The notes under the pieces are model-generated. The model saw only the letters and a program-made list of their open reading frames with translations, was not told the DNA's origin and made no database searches. The translations under genes were made by a program, and so were the position numbers. A stretch of DNA of 64,000 nucleotides from Flavihumibacter fluminis. Its GTDB lineage: Bacteria > Bacteroidota > Bacteroidia > Chitinophagales > Chitinophagaceae. Of this stretch, positions 34,128 through 44,386 are shown piece after piece; the first letter of the stretch is position 1, and every line of letters begins with the position of its first letter. The stretch lies in contig NZ_JAKEVY010000001.1 of the NCBI RefSeq assembly GCF_021491375.1, positions 496,001 through 560,000 of the forward strand, written 5' to 3'.

Positions 34128-34895
34128 ATGCCTGTAACAAAACTTCATACCGGTTTTAACATTGAGGTAGAATTTACAATCAGTGCTTTTCACAAACGAC
34201 TGCTGGCCTGGTTCATTGACCTTGTAGTAATATTAATATATAGCTGGCTGGCCAATAAATTCGTAAATAGTTTTAAATCGAGCCCGTTTGATACTTCCTT
34301 AGGATGGCTGGATATACTTGCATGGATTCCCATTTTATTGTATTTCCTGATTGCGGAAGTGACCATGAATGGCCAGTCGCCGGGCAAGCGAATCTTGCGC
34401 ATAAAAGTAATAACTGCAACCGGAGGTCAACCAACGCTCAGTCAATACCTGATACGATGGCTATTTCGTTCGGTAGATTTTCCACTCATGGTTTTTGTAT
34501 CGCTCATTTATTCCATCTGGCCATGGTATCTTTTTCCGCTATTATTTACCGGCCTGATCAGTTTTATTTTAACACCCCTCTCTCAACGAATCGGCGATCT
34601 GTTGGCAGGAACAATTGTAATTGATACCAATACAGAATCAGCCTGGCAGCACACTGTTTTTACTGAGGTGGAAGACAGTTATCAGGCAGTATTTCCAAAT
34701 GTGATGAAACTGAGCGACCGGGACATGAACACAATTAAACAGGTACTGCTTTACACACGAAAAAGACCGGGTGATCCGGTATTGGAAAGAGTTGCTGATA
34801 AAATAAAAATGGCACTCAAAATCGAAACCGATCTGAGTGCCGAAGATTTTCTGGAAACCCTTCTGAAGGATTATAATTACCTGTCGAGAAAATAA
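34128..34895 (+). CDS. RDD family membrane protein
   Basis: 255 residues. Three or four TM helices, beginning RLLAWFIDLVVILIYSW (the Arg and Asp that name RDD) and ending with ...LTPLSQRIGDLLAGTIVIDTN. The C-terminal 90 residues are soluble and helical. The role is unknown; some RDD proteins act as cation exchangers. It is divergent from the SpoIIM-MoxR operon, a pairing seen widely in Bacteroidota. It ends 1 nt before the convergent DUF5362 gene. Confidence 0.88.
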   Translation: MPVTKLHTGFNIEVEFTISAFHKRLLAWFIDLVVILIYSWLANKFVNSFKSSPFDTSLGWLDILAWIPILLYFLIAEVTMNGQSPGKRILRIKVITATGGQPTLSQYLIRWLFRSVDFPLMVFVSLIYSIWPWYLFPLLFTGLISFILTPLSQRIGDLLAGTIVIDTNTESAWQHTVFTEVEDSYQAVFPNVMKLSDRDMNTIKQVLLYTRKRPGDPVLERVADKIKMALKIETDLSAEDFLETLLKDYNYLSRK

Positions 34896-34896
34896 T

Positions 34897-35346
34897 TTAA
34901 AACGAAGCAAATCCGATTATAGCAACCCCCACAATTGCCAGGAGGTAGATAGACATTAAGATTATTGTCAATATGCCAATAAAGCGAAAACAGGATTTCA
35001 GGTTCCTGAAGGAAGTCTGTAGTTGAACTGGTTCACCTGCCCGGAGTGCAGCCTGCATTCCCGTAGAAAACCGATACAGATACAAACAGGGAAAAAAATA
35101 CAAAGCAGCCAGGGCAATATATACCAGAGAAAGACCAGAGGAATACATACCTACAGAGCCGGTTAACTCAGGCGAATTAAAAGAAGAAAATAAAAAAGTC
35201 ATACCAAGTCCGATTAATACAATCAGACCACATCCAATAAAGCCCAGGATGGACAAAAACTTTGCCCACTTGGCAGTCTCTTTCAGGTAACCGTTTGAAA
35301 GCTCATCAATTTGCAATTCAAACAGATTTGATTGGGTTGTTTCCAT
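34897..35346 (-). CDS. DUF5362-like membrane protein, copy A
   Basis: 149 residues with four predicted TM helices: AKFLSILGFIGCGLIVLIGL, SLVYIALAALYFFPCLYLY, and two at the C-terminus (FIGILTIILMSIYLLAIVGV). The conserved YRFSTGMQAALR and LKSCFRFIGIL pattern matches its upstream neighbour, so the two are tandem paralogues. I recognise the Bacteroidota DUF5362 type but no function. Confidence 0.75.
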   Translation of the reverse strand: METTQSNLFELQIDELSNGYLKETAKWAKFLSILGFIGCGLIVLIGLGMTFLFSSFNSPELTGSVGMYSSGLSLVYIALAALYFFPCLYLYRFSTGMQAALRAGEPVQLQTSFRNLKSCFRFIGILTIILMSIYLLAIVGVAIIGFASF

Positions 35347-35376
35347 TATTATGATTGATTTGGTTTAATGATGTAC

Positions 35377-35826
35377 TTATTGTGCACCCCAGCCCAGTAT
35401 GGAAGCAATTCCGGTAAATAGCACAAAGGCCGCATACAATCCAATTATCAGAAAGGTCCATATTGCCAGGTAGCGAAAAAAAGAACGGAGACAGAGCAGT
35501 GAAATTGTAAGGCTGGTGGAATTTTCCCGCCCGGCCATTCGTTTCAGATGAAAGCCAAACCGGTACAACCAGCGAAATGGAAAATATAAAAACAATACAC
35601 CCAACAGGGATACAATACTGGTAGTGGCTGCCAGATCCCTGGCGGCTTCTTCTTTTACCTGAAGTACAACTAACGTATACACCGACCTCATTCCGAGATA
35701 TACCAAACCGATCAAAAACAGGTATCCGGCAATTGCCAGCCATCGGGCCCATTTGGCCGCATCCTGTAACAATAGCCAGTTCCCCGCTTCCACTTCTATC
35801 CGATTCTTTGAACTTTCCGCTTCCAT
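35377..35826 (-). CDS. DUF5362-like membrane protein, copy B
   Basis: 149 residues from the ATG at 35826 (MEAESSKNRIEVEAG), preferred over an upstream Met that would overlap the proS terminator. Four TM helices and the same LYRFGFHLKRM / LRSFFRYLAIW landmarks as copy A, but low overall identity. It lies 30 nt from copy A in one unit. Confidence 0.72.
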   Translation of the reverse strand: MEAESSKNRIEVEAGNWLLLQDAAKWARWLAIAGYLFLIGLVYLGMRSVYTLVVLQVKEEAARDLAATTSIVSLLGVLFLYFPFRWLYRFGFHLKRMAGRENSTSLTISLLCLRSFFRYLAIWTFLIIGLYAAFVLFTGIASILGWGAQ

Positions 35827-35840
35827 AACAATTAAAGCAT

Positions 35841-35884
35841 TAATATAAAAAAAACATGCAGAAGCCAATCAGCTCTGCATGTTT
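35841..35884 (-). terminator. proS terminator
   Basis: On the minus strand AAACATGCAGA, 11-nt loop, TCTGCATGTTT, then a run of eight T: an 11-bp stem right after the proS stop and before the DUF5362 pair. It separates the two transcription units. Confidence 0.9.
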
Positions 35885-35907
35885 ATATTTTTGATGGCAT
35901 CCCTGGA

Positions 35908-37383
35908 TCAGTACGCTCTGGCAAACAAAACCCGCTGTGTGCTGGGCTTTCCTGTCAGGATACAGGTGCCTGCTTCCTGTTTGTTGTCAAGAGGGATACA
36001 ACGGATGGTTGCCTTGGTTTTTTCCTTAATGGCTTCTTCGGTTTCAGCTGTTCCATCCCAATGAGCAGCAAGAAATCCACCCTTTTCATCCAGTAGCCGT
36101 TCGAATTCTGCCCAATCATTCACCTCGGTAATATGACTATCTCTGTAAGATTTAGCCTTATTGAACATATTCATCTGGATTTCATCCAGCAGATTTTTTA
36201 CCTGCCCTGCCAGGTTCTCCAGCGGAAGTGTTTGTTTTTCTTTGGTATCTCTCCTGGCTACTTCGGCTACTTTGTTTTCCAGGTCTCTGGCCCCTATTGC
36301 AATTCGTACCGGAACACCTTTCATTTCGTATTCAGCGAACTTCCAGCCCGGACGCGCATTATCGCTGTCGTCGTATTTTACGGATATGCCAAGCGCTTTC
36401 AATTCTTTAATGATTTCATCCACCTTTTCTCCAATCAGTGCCTTTTGCTCATCCCCCTTGTAAATTGGTACAATTACTACCTGTAAGGGTGCAATTTTCG
36501 GAGGCAGGATCAATCCCTGGTCATCACTGTGTGCCATCACCAGCGCTCCAATCAAACGGGTACTCACACCCCAGCTGGTAGCCCATACATATTCCAGCTT
36601 GTTTTCCTTGGTCAGGAATTTTACATCAAAGGCCCGGGCAAAATTTTGTCCGAGGAAATGAGAGGTTCCCGCCTGCAGGGCTTTTCCATCCTGCATGAGC
36701 GCTTCAATACAGTAGGTGTCCTCCGCTCCGGCAAATCGTTCGGAAGGCGTTTTTACGCCCTTGATTACAGGAACTGCCATGTATTCCTCCACAAAGCGGG
36801 CGTATACATCCAGCATTTTTTCTGTTTCTTCAACCGCTTCTTCTTTTGTAGCATGAGCCGTATGTCCTTCCTGCCAAAGGAACTCAGCGGTTCTCAGAAA
36901 GAGTCGGGTTCTCATCTCCCAGCGAACCACGTTGGCCCACTGGTTGATCAGCAAGGGCAGATCGCGGTAACTCTGGATCCAGTCTTTGTAGGTATTCCAA
37001 ATGATGGTTTCAGAAGTCGGACGAACAATCAACTCCTCTTCGAGTTTGGCATCCGGGTCAACGACCACTCCGCCCCCATTTGGATCATTTTTTAAGCGAT
37101 AATGGGTTACCACGGCACACTCCTTGGCAAAGCCTTCCACATGGGCAGCTTCTTTGGAAAGGAAACTTTTCGGGATGAACAGCGGGAAATAGGCGTTTAC
37201 ATGCCCTGTTTCCTTGAACATCCGGTCGAGCTGGTCGCGCATATTCTCCCAGAGGGTAAACCCATAAGGTTTTATTACCATACAACCTCTAACGGCAGAG
37301 TAATCCGCCAGTCCGCCTTTCAGAACTAAATCGTTATACCACTGGCTATAATCCGCTTCCCGGCTCGTAATTTCTTTACTCAT
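35908..37383 (-). CDS. proS: Prolyl-tRNA synthetase, short (archaeal/eukaryote-like) type
   Basis: 491 residues. It lacks the bacterial editing insertion and has the C-terminal extension of the eukaryote/archaeal-like Pro[32 protein letters not shown]-type motif 1, [15 protein letters not shown] motif 2 region and [23 protein letters not shown] motif 3 are present. It charges tRNA-Pro. A perfect -7 box is 83 nt upstream, giving a leader of about 80 nt. Confidence 0.96.
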   Translation of the reverse strand: MSKEITSREADYSQWYNDLVLKGGLADYSAVRGCMVIKPYGFTLWENMRDQLDRMFKETGHVNAYFPLFIPKSFLSKEAAHVEGFAKECAVVTHYRLKNDPNGGGVVVDPDAKLEEELIVRPTSETIIWNTYKDWIQSYRDLPLLINQWANVVRWEMRTRLFLRTAEFLWQEGHTAHATKEEAVEETEKMLDVYARFVEEYMAVPVIKGVKTPSERFAGAEDTYCIEALMQDGKALQAGTSHFLGQNFARAFDVKFLTKENKLEYVWATSWGVSTRLIGALVMAHSDDQGLILPPKIAPLQVVIVPIYKGDEQKALIGEKVDEIIKELKALGISVKYDDSDNARPGWKFAEYEMKGVPVRIAIGARDLENKVAEVARRDTKEKQTLPLENLAGQVKNLLDEIQMNMFNKAKSYRDSHITEVNDWAEFERLLDEKGGFLAAHWDGTAETEEAIKEKTKATIRCIPLDNKQEAGTCILTGKPSTQRVLFARAY

Positions 37384-37465
37384 GCTAACTGATTGGGTTT
37401 TAACATTTAACTTGCAACGAAAGATTAAAAATCGCTGTCTAATTTGTACTTTAGTAAAGCGAACG

Positions 37466-37473
37466 CAAAAGTA
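37466..37473 (-). promoter_or_regulatory. Putative proS -7 box
   Basis: TACTTTTG followed by CG on the minus strand, a perfect TAnnTTTG, in the 117-nt gap shared with the divergent lipoprotein gene. No TTTG -33 is seen at the expected distance. Confidence 0.5.
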
Positions 37474-37500
37474 ATTTTTTAACTCATTAATCGCTGAGCC

Positions 37501-38358
37501 ATGAACCTCAAAATTTCTTCCTTACTGGTGGTGGCCGCTGCTCTCACACTGGGTAGCTGTTCCTCCGTATACAAATCCGGTCAAACTCCGGATGATGTTT
37601 ATTATTCTCCCGGAAGAACGGGGGCGGCCTATGCATCAGGAAATGATGACAATGGCTCAGATTACCTTGCTACCAATCAGCGCCGTCGGTACAATGATCG
37701 CGTAACTGATCCGAACTATGCGGATGACCAGTATATGCGGATGGCGATCGCGACAGGTCGTCGTCCTATGTTCTTCGATGATTTTGCCATGATGAACCCC
37801 TATTACCGGAACAACTGGGCATTTAACAGCTGGATGGTTTGGAACAGTCCCTGGAACAGCCCCTGGAATTCCATGTATATGTGGAACAGCTTTTACAACC
37901 CTTACTGGGGAATTGGAAACGGCTGGTATGGCGGCGGATTTGGCCTTGGCTGGTCTCCCGGATGGGGTTCCGGTTGGGGTCCAGGCTGGGGCGGTGGTCA
38001 CTGGGCTGGTGGTGGAATCATCAACAAACCCGGCTATTATACTGCTCCGCGTCCGAGTCGCCCGAGATCTGGTTTTACCATGGGTAGCTACCTGAACAAC
38101 AACAACAACAACCGGAACAGTTATCGCGTAAACAATTCTTATTACGGAAACTATAACAACCGGAATAGTTACAACAATAACCGCAGTTTCAATAACAGCA
38201 ACAACCGGAGCATGTATAACAACAATCGCTCTACCAATTCAGGTTCTTTTGACCGGCCAACCCGCTCTTATTCACCTTCTTCCTCACCTGCTGGCGGTAG
38301 CCGTGGTAGCTCAGGAGGTGGTGGTGGAGTAAGTCGTCCAACCCGATCAGGTAACTAA
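37501..38358 (+). CDS. Trp/Gly/Asn-rich low-complexity lipoprotein
   Basis: 285 residues with lipobox LTLGSC, so probably an outer-membrane lipoprotein. After an acidic, Tyr-rich segment comes a Trp-rich block ([16 protein letters not shown], then [16 protein letters not shown]), an Asn/Arg/Tyr/Ser-rich tract ([20 protein letters not shown]) and a Ser/Gly tail. No catalytic domain is visible. Composition suggests an unstructured, adhesive or structural surface protein. The direct nucleotide repeats in the Trp block indicate expansion by slippage. Function unknown. Confidence 0.8.
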   Translation: MNLKISSLLVVAAALTLGSCSSVYKSGQTPDDVYYSPGRTGAAYASGNDDNGSDYLATNQRRRYNDRVTDPNYADDQYMRMAIATGRRPMFFDDFAMMNPYYRNNWAFNSWMVWNSPWNSPWNSMYMWNSFYNPYWGIGNGWYGGGFGLGWSPGWGSGWGPGWGGGHWAGGGIINKPGYYTAPRPSRPRSGFTMGSYLNNNNNNRNSYRVNNSYYGNYNNRNSYNNNRSFNNSNNRSMYNNNRSTNSGSFDRPTRSYSPSSSPAGGSRGSSGGGGGVSRPTRSGN

Positions 38359-38377
38359 ATCTTTCAAATAACGTATC

Positions 38378-38416
38378 GGAGGAAACAACCCAAAACAGGC
38401 CGTTTCCTCCTTTTTT
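38378..38416 (+). terminator. Terminator after the Trp/Gly/Asn-rich gene
   Basis: GGAGGAAAC, 15-nt loop, GTTTCCTCC and six T: a 9-bp stem 19 nt after the stop codon. Confidence 0.88.
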
Positions 38417-38446
38417 ATATCCATCCTGTATCTAAAGTAAAGGCAC

Positions 38447-40006
38447 ATGCGAAAAAAAATTCTTCTTGTATCCTTCAGCTTCTGTTCACTTATTGGCTTT
38501 GCCCAGGTACCCGAAGATGCACTGCGAATGTCCTGGAATACACCCGGTGGTACCGCTCGCAACCAGGCAATTGGTGGCGTGATGGGTTCACTTGGAGGAG
38601 ATATAACTTCCAATTTCATTAACCCCGCCGGTATCGGTATTTACCGAACCAGCGAAGTAGTTATTAGTCCGGGGTTCAACTTCTTAAACAATAACGGTAC
38701 TTTCAGAGGCACTAAAACAAGCCAGAATAATTCCAATGCATTTTTTGGAACAAGCGGATTTGTATTAGGCATCCCATCCAATCCTCGAAGCCGTAATAAA
38801 AGCAGCAGCGCTTTCAGTATCGCCATCAACCGGGCGGCGGATTTTAACCAGAAAATAAATTATCGCGGACAGAATGATTTCAGCTCTTTTTCTGAAGCCT
38901 ATGCTTCCGAAATTGCCAACTCAGGTCTTTCACTGGATGATGCACTGAACTCGAATAGTATTTCATTCCCTGCCCGAATGGGACTATACACCTACCTGGT
39001 TGACACCCTTACCACTCCAGGTTTTGGCACTGAAGTAGTGGCATCCCCGCTCCGATATGCTTTTGAACAGGATACCGCCTTTTTATTAAACCAGGATAAT
39101 TATATTGAATCCAAAGGTGGCATCACAGAGTTAGCTTTCAGTTTTGCGGGTTCCAGTAAGGAGAAAATCTTTTGGGGTGTGAGCTTGGGAGTGCCCATTA
39201 TGAATTATGAGCGGGCCAGTACACTTACTGAATCCGATGCTACCGGGAATAACACTAATTATTTCAAAGAAACCTACCTCCGTGAACGATTTACCAGCCG
39301 GGGTGTTGGCCTTAACTTAAAAATGGGATTGATTGTGCGTCCGGTTGAATCCATTCGGCTGGGTGCAGCCATCCATACGCCCACTATTTATGGTATGCGC
39401 GAAACCTATGATGCAGAACTATTTGCTGACCTGGAAAATTATAACGCACCCACCACGGTGAACGTAGGCACACTGAATGAAGGATTTACTCCCGAATACC
39501 GGTACGACCTCACATCTCCCTGGAAGTTCCTGGTTAGTGGGGCCTATATTTTCCGTGAAGTTGAGGATACCCGCCAACAGAAAGGGTTTATTTCAGCCGA
39601 TCTGGAATATGTTACCCATTCTTCCAGCCGCTTCCGCGATGCCGAATTGGATGGTTCTGGCAGCAACAATTATTTCAATGCGGTTAACAATGTAATACGC
39701 GATATCTACAAAGGAACCTTGAATATGAAAATTGGTGGTGAGTTGAAGTTCAACACCATTATGGCAAGAGCCGGTTTCGCTTATTATGGTAATCCTTATC
39801 GGGACGAAGCCTTAAATGGAAAGCGCATGTTCATCAGTGGTGGACTGGGGTATCGTAATAAAGGCTATTTCATTGATTTGGCCTATGTACATCGCATCAC
39901 CAATGATGTTAACTTTCCTTACCGTTTGAACGATAAGGCTAACACGTTTGCAGATCTGCGCGGTGGTGGCGGTAATGTAGTGGCTACAGTAGGTTTCAAG
40001 TTTTAA
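38447..40006 (+). CDS. Outer membrane beta-barrel protein (OmpP1/FadL-like)
   Basis: 519 residues. A signal peptide (MRKKILLVSFSFCSLIGFAQ) precedes ARNQAIGGVMGSLGGDITSNFINPAGIGIYRTSE, the AxxGGtxxAxxxNPAGl pattern of FadL/TodX-type transporters. The rest alternates as amphipathic strands and ends in aromatic VATVGFKF, the C-terminal barrel signature. It may carry hydrophobic molecules across the outer membrane; the ligand is unknown. The 3' end overlaps the convergent GH1 gene by 11 nt. Confidence 0.85.
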   Translation: MRKKILLVSFSFCSLIGFAQVPEDALRMSWNTPGGTARNQAIGGVMGSLGGDITSNFINPAGIGIYRTSEVVISPGFNFLNNNGTFRGTKTSQNNSNAFFGTSGFVLGIPSNPRSRNKSSSAFSIAINRAADFNQKINYRGQNDFSSFSEAYASEIANSGLSLDDALNSNSISFPARMGLYTYLVDTLTTPGFGTEVVASPLRYAFEQDTAFLLNQDNYIESKGGITELAFSFAGSSKEKIFWGVSLGVPIMNYERASTLTESDATGNNTNYFKETYLRERFTSRGVGLNLKMGLIVRPVESIRLGAAIHTPTIYGMRETYDAELFADLENYNAPTTVNVGTLNEGFTPEYRYDLTSPWKFLVSGAYIFREVEDTRQQKGFISADLEYVTHSSSRFRDAELDGSGSNNYFNAVNNVIRDIYKGTLNMKIGGELKFNTIMARAGFAYYGNPYRDEALNGKRMFISGGLGYRNKGYFIDLAYVHRITNDVNFPYRLNDKANTFADLRGGGGNVVATVGFKF

Positions 40007-41342
40007 GAAAATCTCTCCACCAGAATCCGGAATCTTTCACGGTTCGGAGCTGCGTTTTGAAGTCGACATGAACCAGCCCGAACCGTGCTTCATATCCTTC
40101 CGCCCACTCGAAATTATCCATGAGGGTCCAGGCGAAATAACCGCCCAGTTTTACTCCTTCCCTTTTTGACTTCAAAAGCGCCTGAAGATACAATTGGAAA
40201 AACCTGATCCTATCCTGGTCATGTACTCTGCCCTGCTGTACCTGGTCTTTAAAGGCAGCACCATTTTCGGTGATCATGAGTTGTTTAATGGCCCCATATT
40301 TCCAGAATCTTCGGATAATATGCTGAAACGAATCTGCATTGATTTCCCATCCCATGGCAGTAACCGGAACCTTCCGCTCCCTTGGTTTTACTTCCGCAGC
40401 CTGGATCAGTGGAATAAAGGAATGATGTTTGACAACTATCGGGAAATAATTCTGTAATCCGATAAAATCCATATCAAACTGCATCTGCTCTGCAAATTTC
40501 CAACTCTTGTTCTTCCGGTTCATTTTGTCAACAATTCCTCTGTCATCTTCCGGAAATCCTTTTCCCAATAAGGGCTCAATGAACAACCGGTTCATGAACA
40601 GGTCAATCCTGCGGGCAGCAGCCAGATCAGCGGGAGTATCCGAAAAAGGAATGACTTCCGAACAGGAAAAACTGGTTCCGATAATGGCATCCGGAATATA
40701 CTGGCGCAGCATTCTTCCACCATCCGCCTGCGCAAGGGCAGCATGATGCACTGATTTCAGAAATCCTTCCAGGGATCTTCTACCGGGGGCGTGGATGCCC
40801 AGCATATGTCCCAATGTGGTGAAACCCGATGGCTCATTCAATACCAGCCAGTGTTTAACAGATCCGAAATTCTTGGCACACACTTTTGCAAAATGACGGA
40901 ACCATCGATTGATAAGCGGACTCTCCCATCCTCCTTCTGCCTGTAATACCTGTGGAAGATCCCAATGATAAAGGGTTACGAAAGGGGTAAGTCCAAGTGA
41001 AAGGCATTCATCAATGAGTCGCTGATAAAATGCGATCCCGGCTGCATTTGCCTTTCCGGAACCATCCGGCAGAATACGTGACCAGGAAATACTGAACCGG
41101 AACGAGTTGAATCCAAGTGCTTTTACCAATAATAAATCATCTCTGTACCGATGATAGAAATCACAGGCAACTGTAGGCCTTGCTCCCTTTTTAATCACTC
41201 CCTTTCGCCTGGCAAACTGGTCCCAGATGGAAGGCGACCTCCCATCTTCCGTTATGGCCCCTTCATTCTGGGCGGCCGATACCGCAACACCCCAATGAAA
41301 ATCTTTTCCAAATGACGACGCTTTCAGTTCGGATGTTACCAT
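39996..41342 (-). CDS. GH1 family beta-glucosidase
   Basis: 448 residues, a complete (beta/alpha)8 GH1 enzyme without signal peptide, so cytoplasmic. The acid/base Glu170 is in LVLNEPSG and the nucleophile Glu359 in MITENGAA; FRFSISWSRILPDG and FAWTLMDNFEWAEGY are further signatures. It hydrolyses beta-glucosides such as cellobiose or aryl glucosides; the exact aglycone is unclear. Monocistronic as far as can be seen. Confidence 0.93.
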   Translation of the reverse strand: MVTSELKASSFGKDFHWGVAVSAAQNEGAITEDGRSPSIWDQFARRKGVIKKGARPTVACDFYHRYRDDLLLVKALGFNSFRFSISWSRILPDGSGKANAAGIAFYQRLIDECLSLGLTPFVTLYHWDLPQVLQAEGGWESPLINRWFRHFAKVCAKNFGSVKHWLVLNEPSGFTTLGHMLGIHAPGRRSLEGFLKSVHHAALAQADGGRMLRQYIPDAIIGTSFSCSEVIPFSDTPADLAAARRIDLFMNRLFIEPLLGKGFPEDDRGIVDKMNRKNKSWKFAEQMQFDMDFIGLQNYFPIVVKHHSFIPLIQAAEVKPRERKVPVTAMGWEINADSFQHIIRRFWKYGAIKQLMITENGAAFKDQVQQGRVHDQDRIRFFQLYLQALLKSKREGVKLGGYFAWTLMDNFEWAEGYEARFGLVHVDFKTQLRTVKDSGFWWRDFLKT

Positions 41343-41385
41343 TCCGGCAAATTAGCATTACTGCCAATTGACCCATATTATGAAA

Positions 41386-42324
41386 TCATGAAATCTGCTT
41401 TTGAATATAATTCAGAACGCCATCCCCGTCAGCAGGATGAAACCATTGGAAGGCAGTATCTTTTTTAAACCAGGTCATCTGTCTCTTTGCATATTGACGT
41501 GTATGCTGCTTGATTTTTTCAACCGCCTCGTCCAGCGACAACTGACCTTCCAGGTACATAAACAGTTCTTTGTATCCAACCGTTTGTAAGGCAGTGATAG
41601 TCTTCCAGGATTTTCCTTTCTGATCTAATTCCACCTGCACTGATTTTACTTCTTCCAGTAAACCGTCCTTCATCATCTGTTCAACCCGTTTATCGATGCG
41701 TACTACCAATTCCTGCCGGGGCAGTTCAAGCGCAATTTTTAGAGTTTGAAAAAAGCGGGGCTTGACCTGACTGGTTTGAAAACTTCGTATACTCCTGCCC
41801 GTTGACAGCACTACTTCCAGTGCGCGCAGCAGCCGATGTGGATTCAAAATTTCACCGGTGGAATAATAGAGAGGATCTTTCTCCTGAACCATTTGCTGAA
41901 GCCATCCCATTCCATTCTGCTCATACTCAAGTTGAATGGATTGCCGGATTGCCGGGTCAACGGTTGGCACATCATCCAAGCCCTCTGTGAGCGCTTTGAT
42001 GTACAGGCCGGTTCCGCCCACAATTACAGCGGTATCGTGTTCAGCAAAAATCCGTTGAAGCACTTCCATACCGTAGCTGGCATACTTCGCAGCATTCCAA
42101 TCTTCCAGTATGGAATGAGATGCTATAAAATGATGGGGAACAGCCGCCAGTTCCTGTTCATCTGGCCGGGCAACCCCTATGGATAACTCCTGGTAACATT
42201 GCCTGGAATCAGCGGATAAAATCTCTGTTTTAAGTGACTGGGCCACCAAAATGGCCATGGCTGTTTTTCCAACGGCCGTTGGTCCGGCTATAACTATACT
42301 AAAATTCTTCTTCACTGCTTTCAT
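41386..42324 (-). CDS. miaA: MiaA, tRNA dimethylallyltransferase
   Basis: 312 residues from the ATG at 42324 (MKAVKKNFSIVIAGPTAVGKT). The longer frame is rejected because it starts inside the acidic tail of the upstream gene. P-loop GPTAVGKT, DSRQCYQELSIGVARP and FIASHSI, GGTGLYIKAL are family motifs. It isopentenylates A37 of tRNAs reading UNN codons. It overlaps the upstream gene by 26 nt. Confidence 0.95.
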   Translation of the reverse strand: MKAVKKNFSIVIAGPTAVGKTAMAILVAQSLKTEILSADSRQCYQELSIGVARPDEQELAAVPHHFIASHSILEDWNAAKYASYGMEVLQRIFAEHDTAVIVGGTGLYIKALTEGLDDVPTVDPAIRQSIQLEYEQNGMGWLQQMVQEKDPLYYSTGEILNPHRLLRALEVVLSTGRSIRSFQTSQVKPRFFQTLKIALELPRQELVVRIDKRVEQMMKDGLLEEVKSVQVELDQKGKSWKTITALQTVGYKELFMYLEGQLSLDEAVEKIKQHTRQYAKRQMTWFKKDTAFQWFHPADGDGVLNYIQKQIS

Positions 42325-42865
42325 CTTCAGCACCAAAGCTATCGCTCTCTTCGTCTTCACCTTCTCCTTCAGTACCAAATCCTTCTGCTCCGGTCTGGAG
42401 ATCGTATTTCTCTTCCATTTCCGCCAGCTTATCACCCACCAATCCTTTGGTTCCGTATTGTGATGGTGCTATGCCTTCCGTACGAACAACAGCAGGATAT
42501 TCTATTTTAGGATTTTCTTCTTTAGAAACATTAATCAGTTCAACCAGGAAGGTCCAGTTCCGGTTGAAATCATACTGATAAATGAATTTCTGATTAGGAT
42601 CAAAAATCTCGCTACCAATGGTGGTGGATTCCATCAGCAATGGCTCTACCACGTATGATTTATCGTATTTTTCAAGGGAGATTTCCTTACCGCGCTGCCA
42701 GTTATCATTACTGCGATAAAAGGTTGCCGCATGTTTGGAATCAAATTCATAGGCTTTTAAAATTGCCTGGTGCAGATCCAGAAAAAATTGCTTGTGTCGG
42801 ATTGCAATATCTCTGTAAATACTGTCGTCTTCCTCAAAATACACCCTGAACTTCAGAATTGCCAT
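42299..42865 (-). CDS. PRiA4-ORF3-like protein with acidic tail
   Basis: 188 residues. Residues 1-120 match the plasmid pRiA4b ORF-3 family (FRVYFEEDDSIYRDIAIRHKQFFLDLHQAILKAYEFD-type start, AATFYRSNDNWQRG, FIYQYDFNRNWTFLVEL). The C-terminal 50 residues are strongly acidic (GEDEESDSFGAEDESSEEEF). Databases often name such proteins after an IS1096 passenger gene, but no transposon is present here. Function unknown. Confidence 0.82.
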   Translation of the reverse strand: MAILKFRVYFEEDDSIYRDIAIRHKQFFLDLHQAILKAYEFDSKHAATFYRSNDNWQRGKEISLEKYDKSYVVEPLLMESTTIGSEIFDPNQKFIYQYDFNRNWTFLVELINVSKEENPKIEYPAVVRTEGIAPSQYGTKGLVGDKLAEMEEKYDLQTGAEGFGTEGEGEDEESDSFGAEDESSEEEF

Positions 42866-42926
42866 AATATACCTGCTGTTGATTTCGGGCCTAAAATAGC
42901 ATCTTTTATTGAATATGAAGGTGGGA

Positions 42927-44345
42927 TTACTGCTTCGGCTGCAGGTTGTATTCCCTGGCTTTCTCCACCATCAGGGTGTAAGCGGCTTCGTAACTATTGG
43001 GGATTTCTCCATCCAGGATAGCTTCCCGGATCGCATTTTTAATATCTCCAACAATACGACCGGGTGCCAATCCGAAAATTTCCATAATGAGTTCCCCGGA
43101 AATCGGAGGCTGCCAGTTTCGTATGCGGTCGTTTTCTTCCACCTCCTGCAACCGTTGTTTTACCAGGGCAAAATTGGTCAGGTACTTTTTAACCTTGAAC
43201 TTATTCTTTGAAGTGATATCTGCAGAACATAAGAGCATCAGATCCTCTATTTCATCACCTGCATCAAACAGCAGGCGCCGGATGGCACTGTCTGTAATAT
43301 TTTCTTTTGTCAAACTGATAGGCCTTAAATGCAGTTCCACCAGTTTTCTTACATACCGCATCTTTTCGTTTTGCGGGAGCTTCAGTTTGGCAAATATCCT
43401 TGGTACCATGCGTCCACCGACAACTTCATGGCCATGAAAGGTCCAGCCATGACCCGGTTCAAATTTTTTTGTTGCAGGTTTTCCAATATCATGCAAAAGA
43501 GCAGCCCAGCGCAACCAAAGATCATTGGTATGAACAGCAATATTATCCACCACCTGCAACGTATGGTAAAAATTATCCTTGTGCCCTTTGCCGTCAATAT
43601 ACTCTGCACCGGCAAGGTCTACCAGTTGCGGGAATATAATATGCAGCAGACCGGATTTATACAACAGATCCAGCCCAATGGAAGGTTGCGTACTTTGCAA
43701 AATTTTATTCAGCTCTTCGGTTATGCGTTCCTGTGATATGATGCGGATTCGTTCCACATGCATGCAAATACCTTTCCAGGTGGTTTCTTCAATGGAAAAG
43801 CCCAGTTGGGATGCAAAACGGATCGCGCGCAGCATGCGCAGCGGATCATCGCTGAAGGTTTGACCGGGTTCCAGTGGAGTGCGGATGATTTTATTTTCCA
43901 GGTCTTTGCGGCCCTCAAAAGGATCAATCAACACTCCATAATTCTGCTCATTCAGGCTGACAGCCATGGCATTGATAGTAAAATCCCGGCGTAATTGATC
44001 TTCTTCCAGGGTGCCCGGTTCAACTTCCGGATTCCTGCTATGGTAACGATAACTCTCCTTTCGGGCCCCTACAAATTCCACATCAAACTCTTCAATTTTC
44101 AGCGCTGCTGTACCGAAATTTTTATAGAAAGCTACACTTGGAGCAGGACTGAAACGTTGTGCAACTGCATTGGCCAGTGCAATACCATCGCCAACACAAA
44201 CAATATCCGCATCCTTTGTGAGTCGTCCCAATAATTTGTCGCGAACAAATCCCCCAACCACATAAGTTTCCAATCCCAAATCGGCAGCAGCATGTGCGAT
44301 TTTTTTGAAAACAAACAACTCTTTCGCTGAACAAGTAATTTCCAT
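42927..44345 (-). CDS. CCA tRNA nucleotidyltransferase / poly(A) polymerase family with HD domain
   Basis: 472 residues. The nucleotidyltransferase domain shows [20 protein letters not shown], the [11 protein letters not shown] motif and [17 protein letters not shown]; an HD domain follows with [13 protein letters not shown]. This is the class II CCA-adding architecture, completing or repairing tRNA 3' ends. HD could add phosphohydrolase activity. It starts 41 nt from the divergent DUF1801 gene. Confidence 0.94.
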   Translation of the reverse strand: MEITCSAKELFVFKKIAHAAADLGLETYVVGGFVRDKLLGRLTKDADIVCVGDGIALANAVAQRFSPAPSVAFYKNFGTAALKIEEFDVEFVGARKESYRYHSRNPEVEPGTLEEDQLRRDFTINAMAVSLNEQNYGVLIDPFEGRKDLENKIIRTPLEPGQTFSDDPLRMLRAIRFASQLGFSIEETTWKGICMHVERIRIISQERITEELNKILQSTQPSIGLDLLYKSGLLHIIFPQLVDLAGAEYIDGKGHKDNFYHTLQVVDNIAVHTNDLWLRWAALLHDIGKPATKKFEPGHGWTFHGHEVVGGRMVPRIFAKLKLPQNEKMRYVRKLVELHLRPISLTKENITDSAIRRLLFDAGDEIEDLMLLCSADITSKNKFKVKKYLTNFALVKQRLQEVEENDRIRNWQPPISGELIMEIFGLAPGRIVGDIKNAIREAILDGEIPNSYEAAYTLMVEKAREYNLQPKQ

Positions 44346-44386
44346 CGGGCTGCAAATTAGTTTAATTTAAGGGGAAATTTCAGATC

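Noticed and set aside
42299-42865. IS1096 passenger-like protein as a sign of an insertion sequence.
   Set aside because: The name comes from a database label. No transposase, inverted repeats or target duplication flank it, and the neighbours are ordinary tRNA-modification genes.
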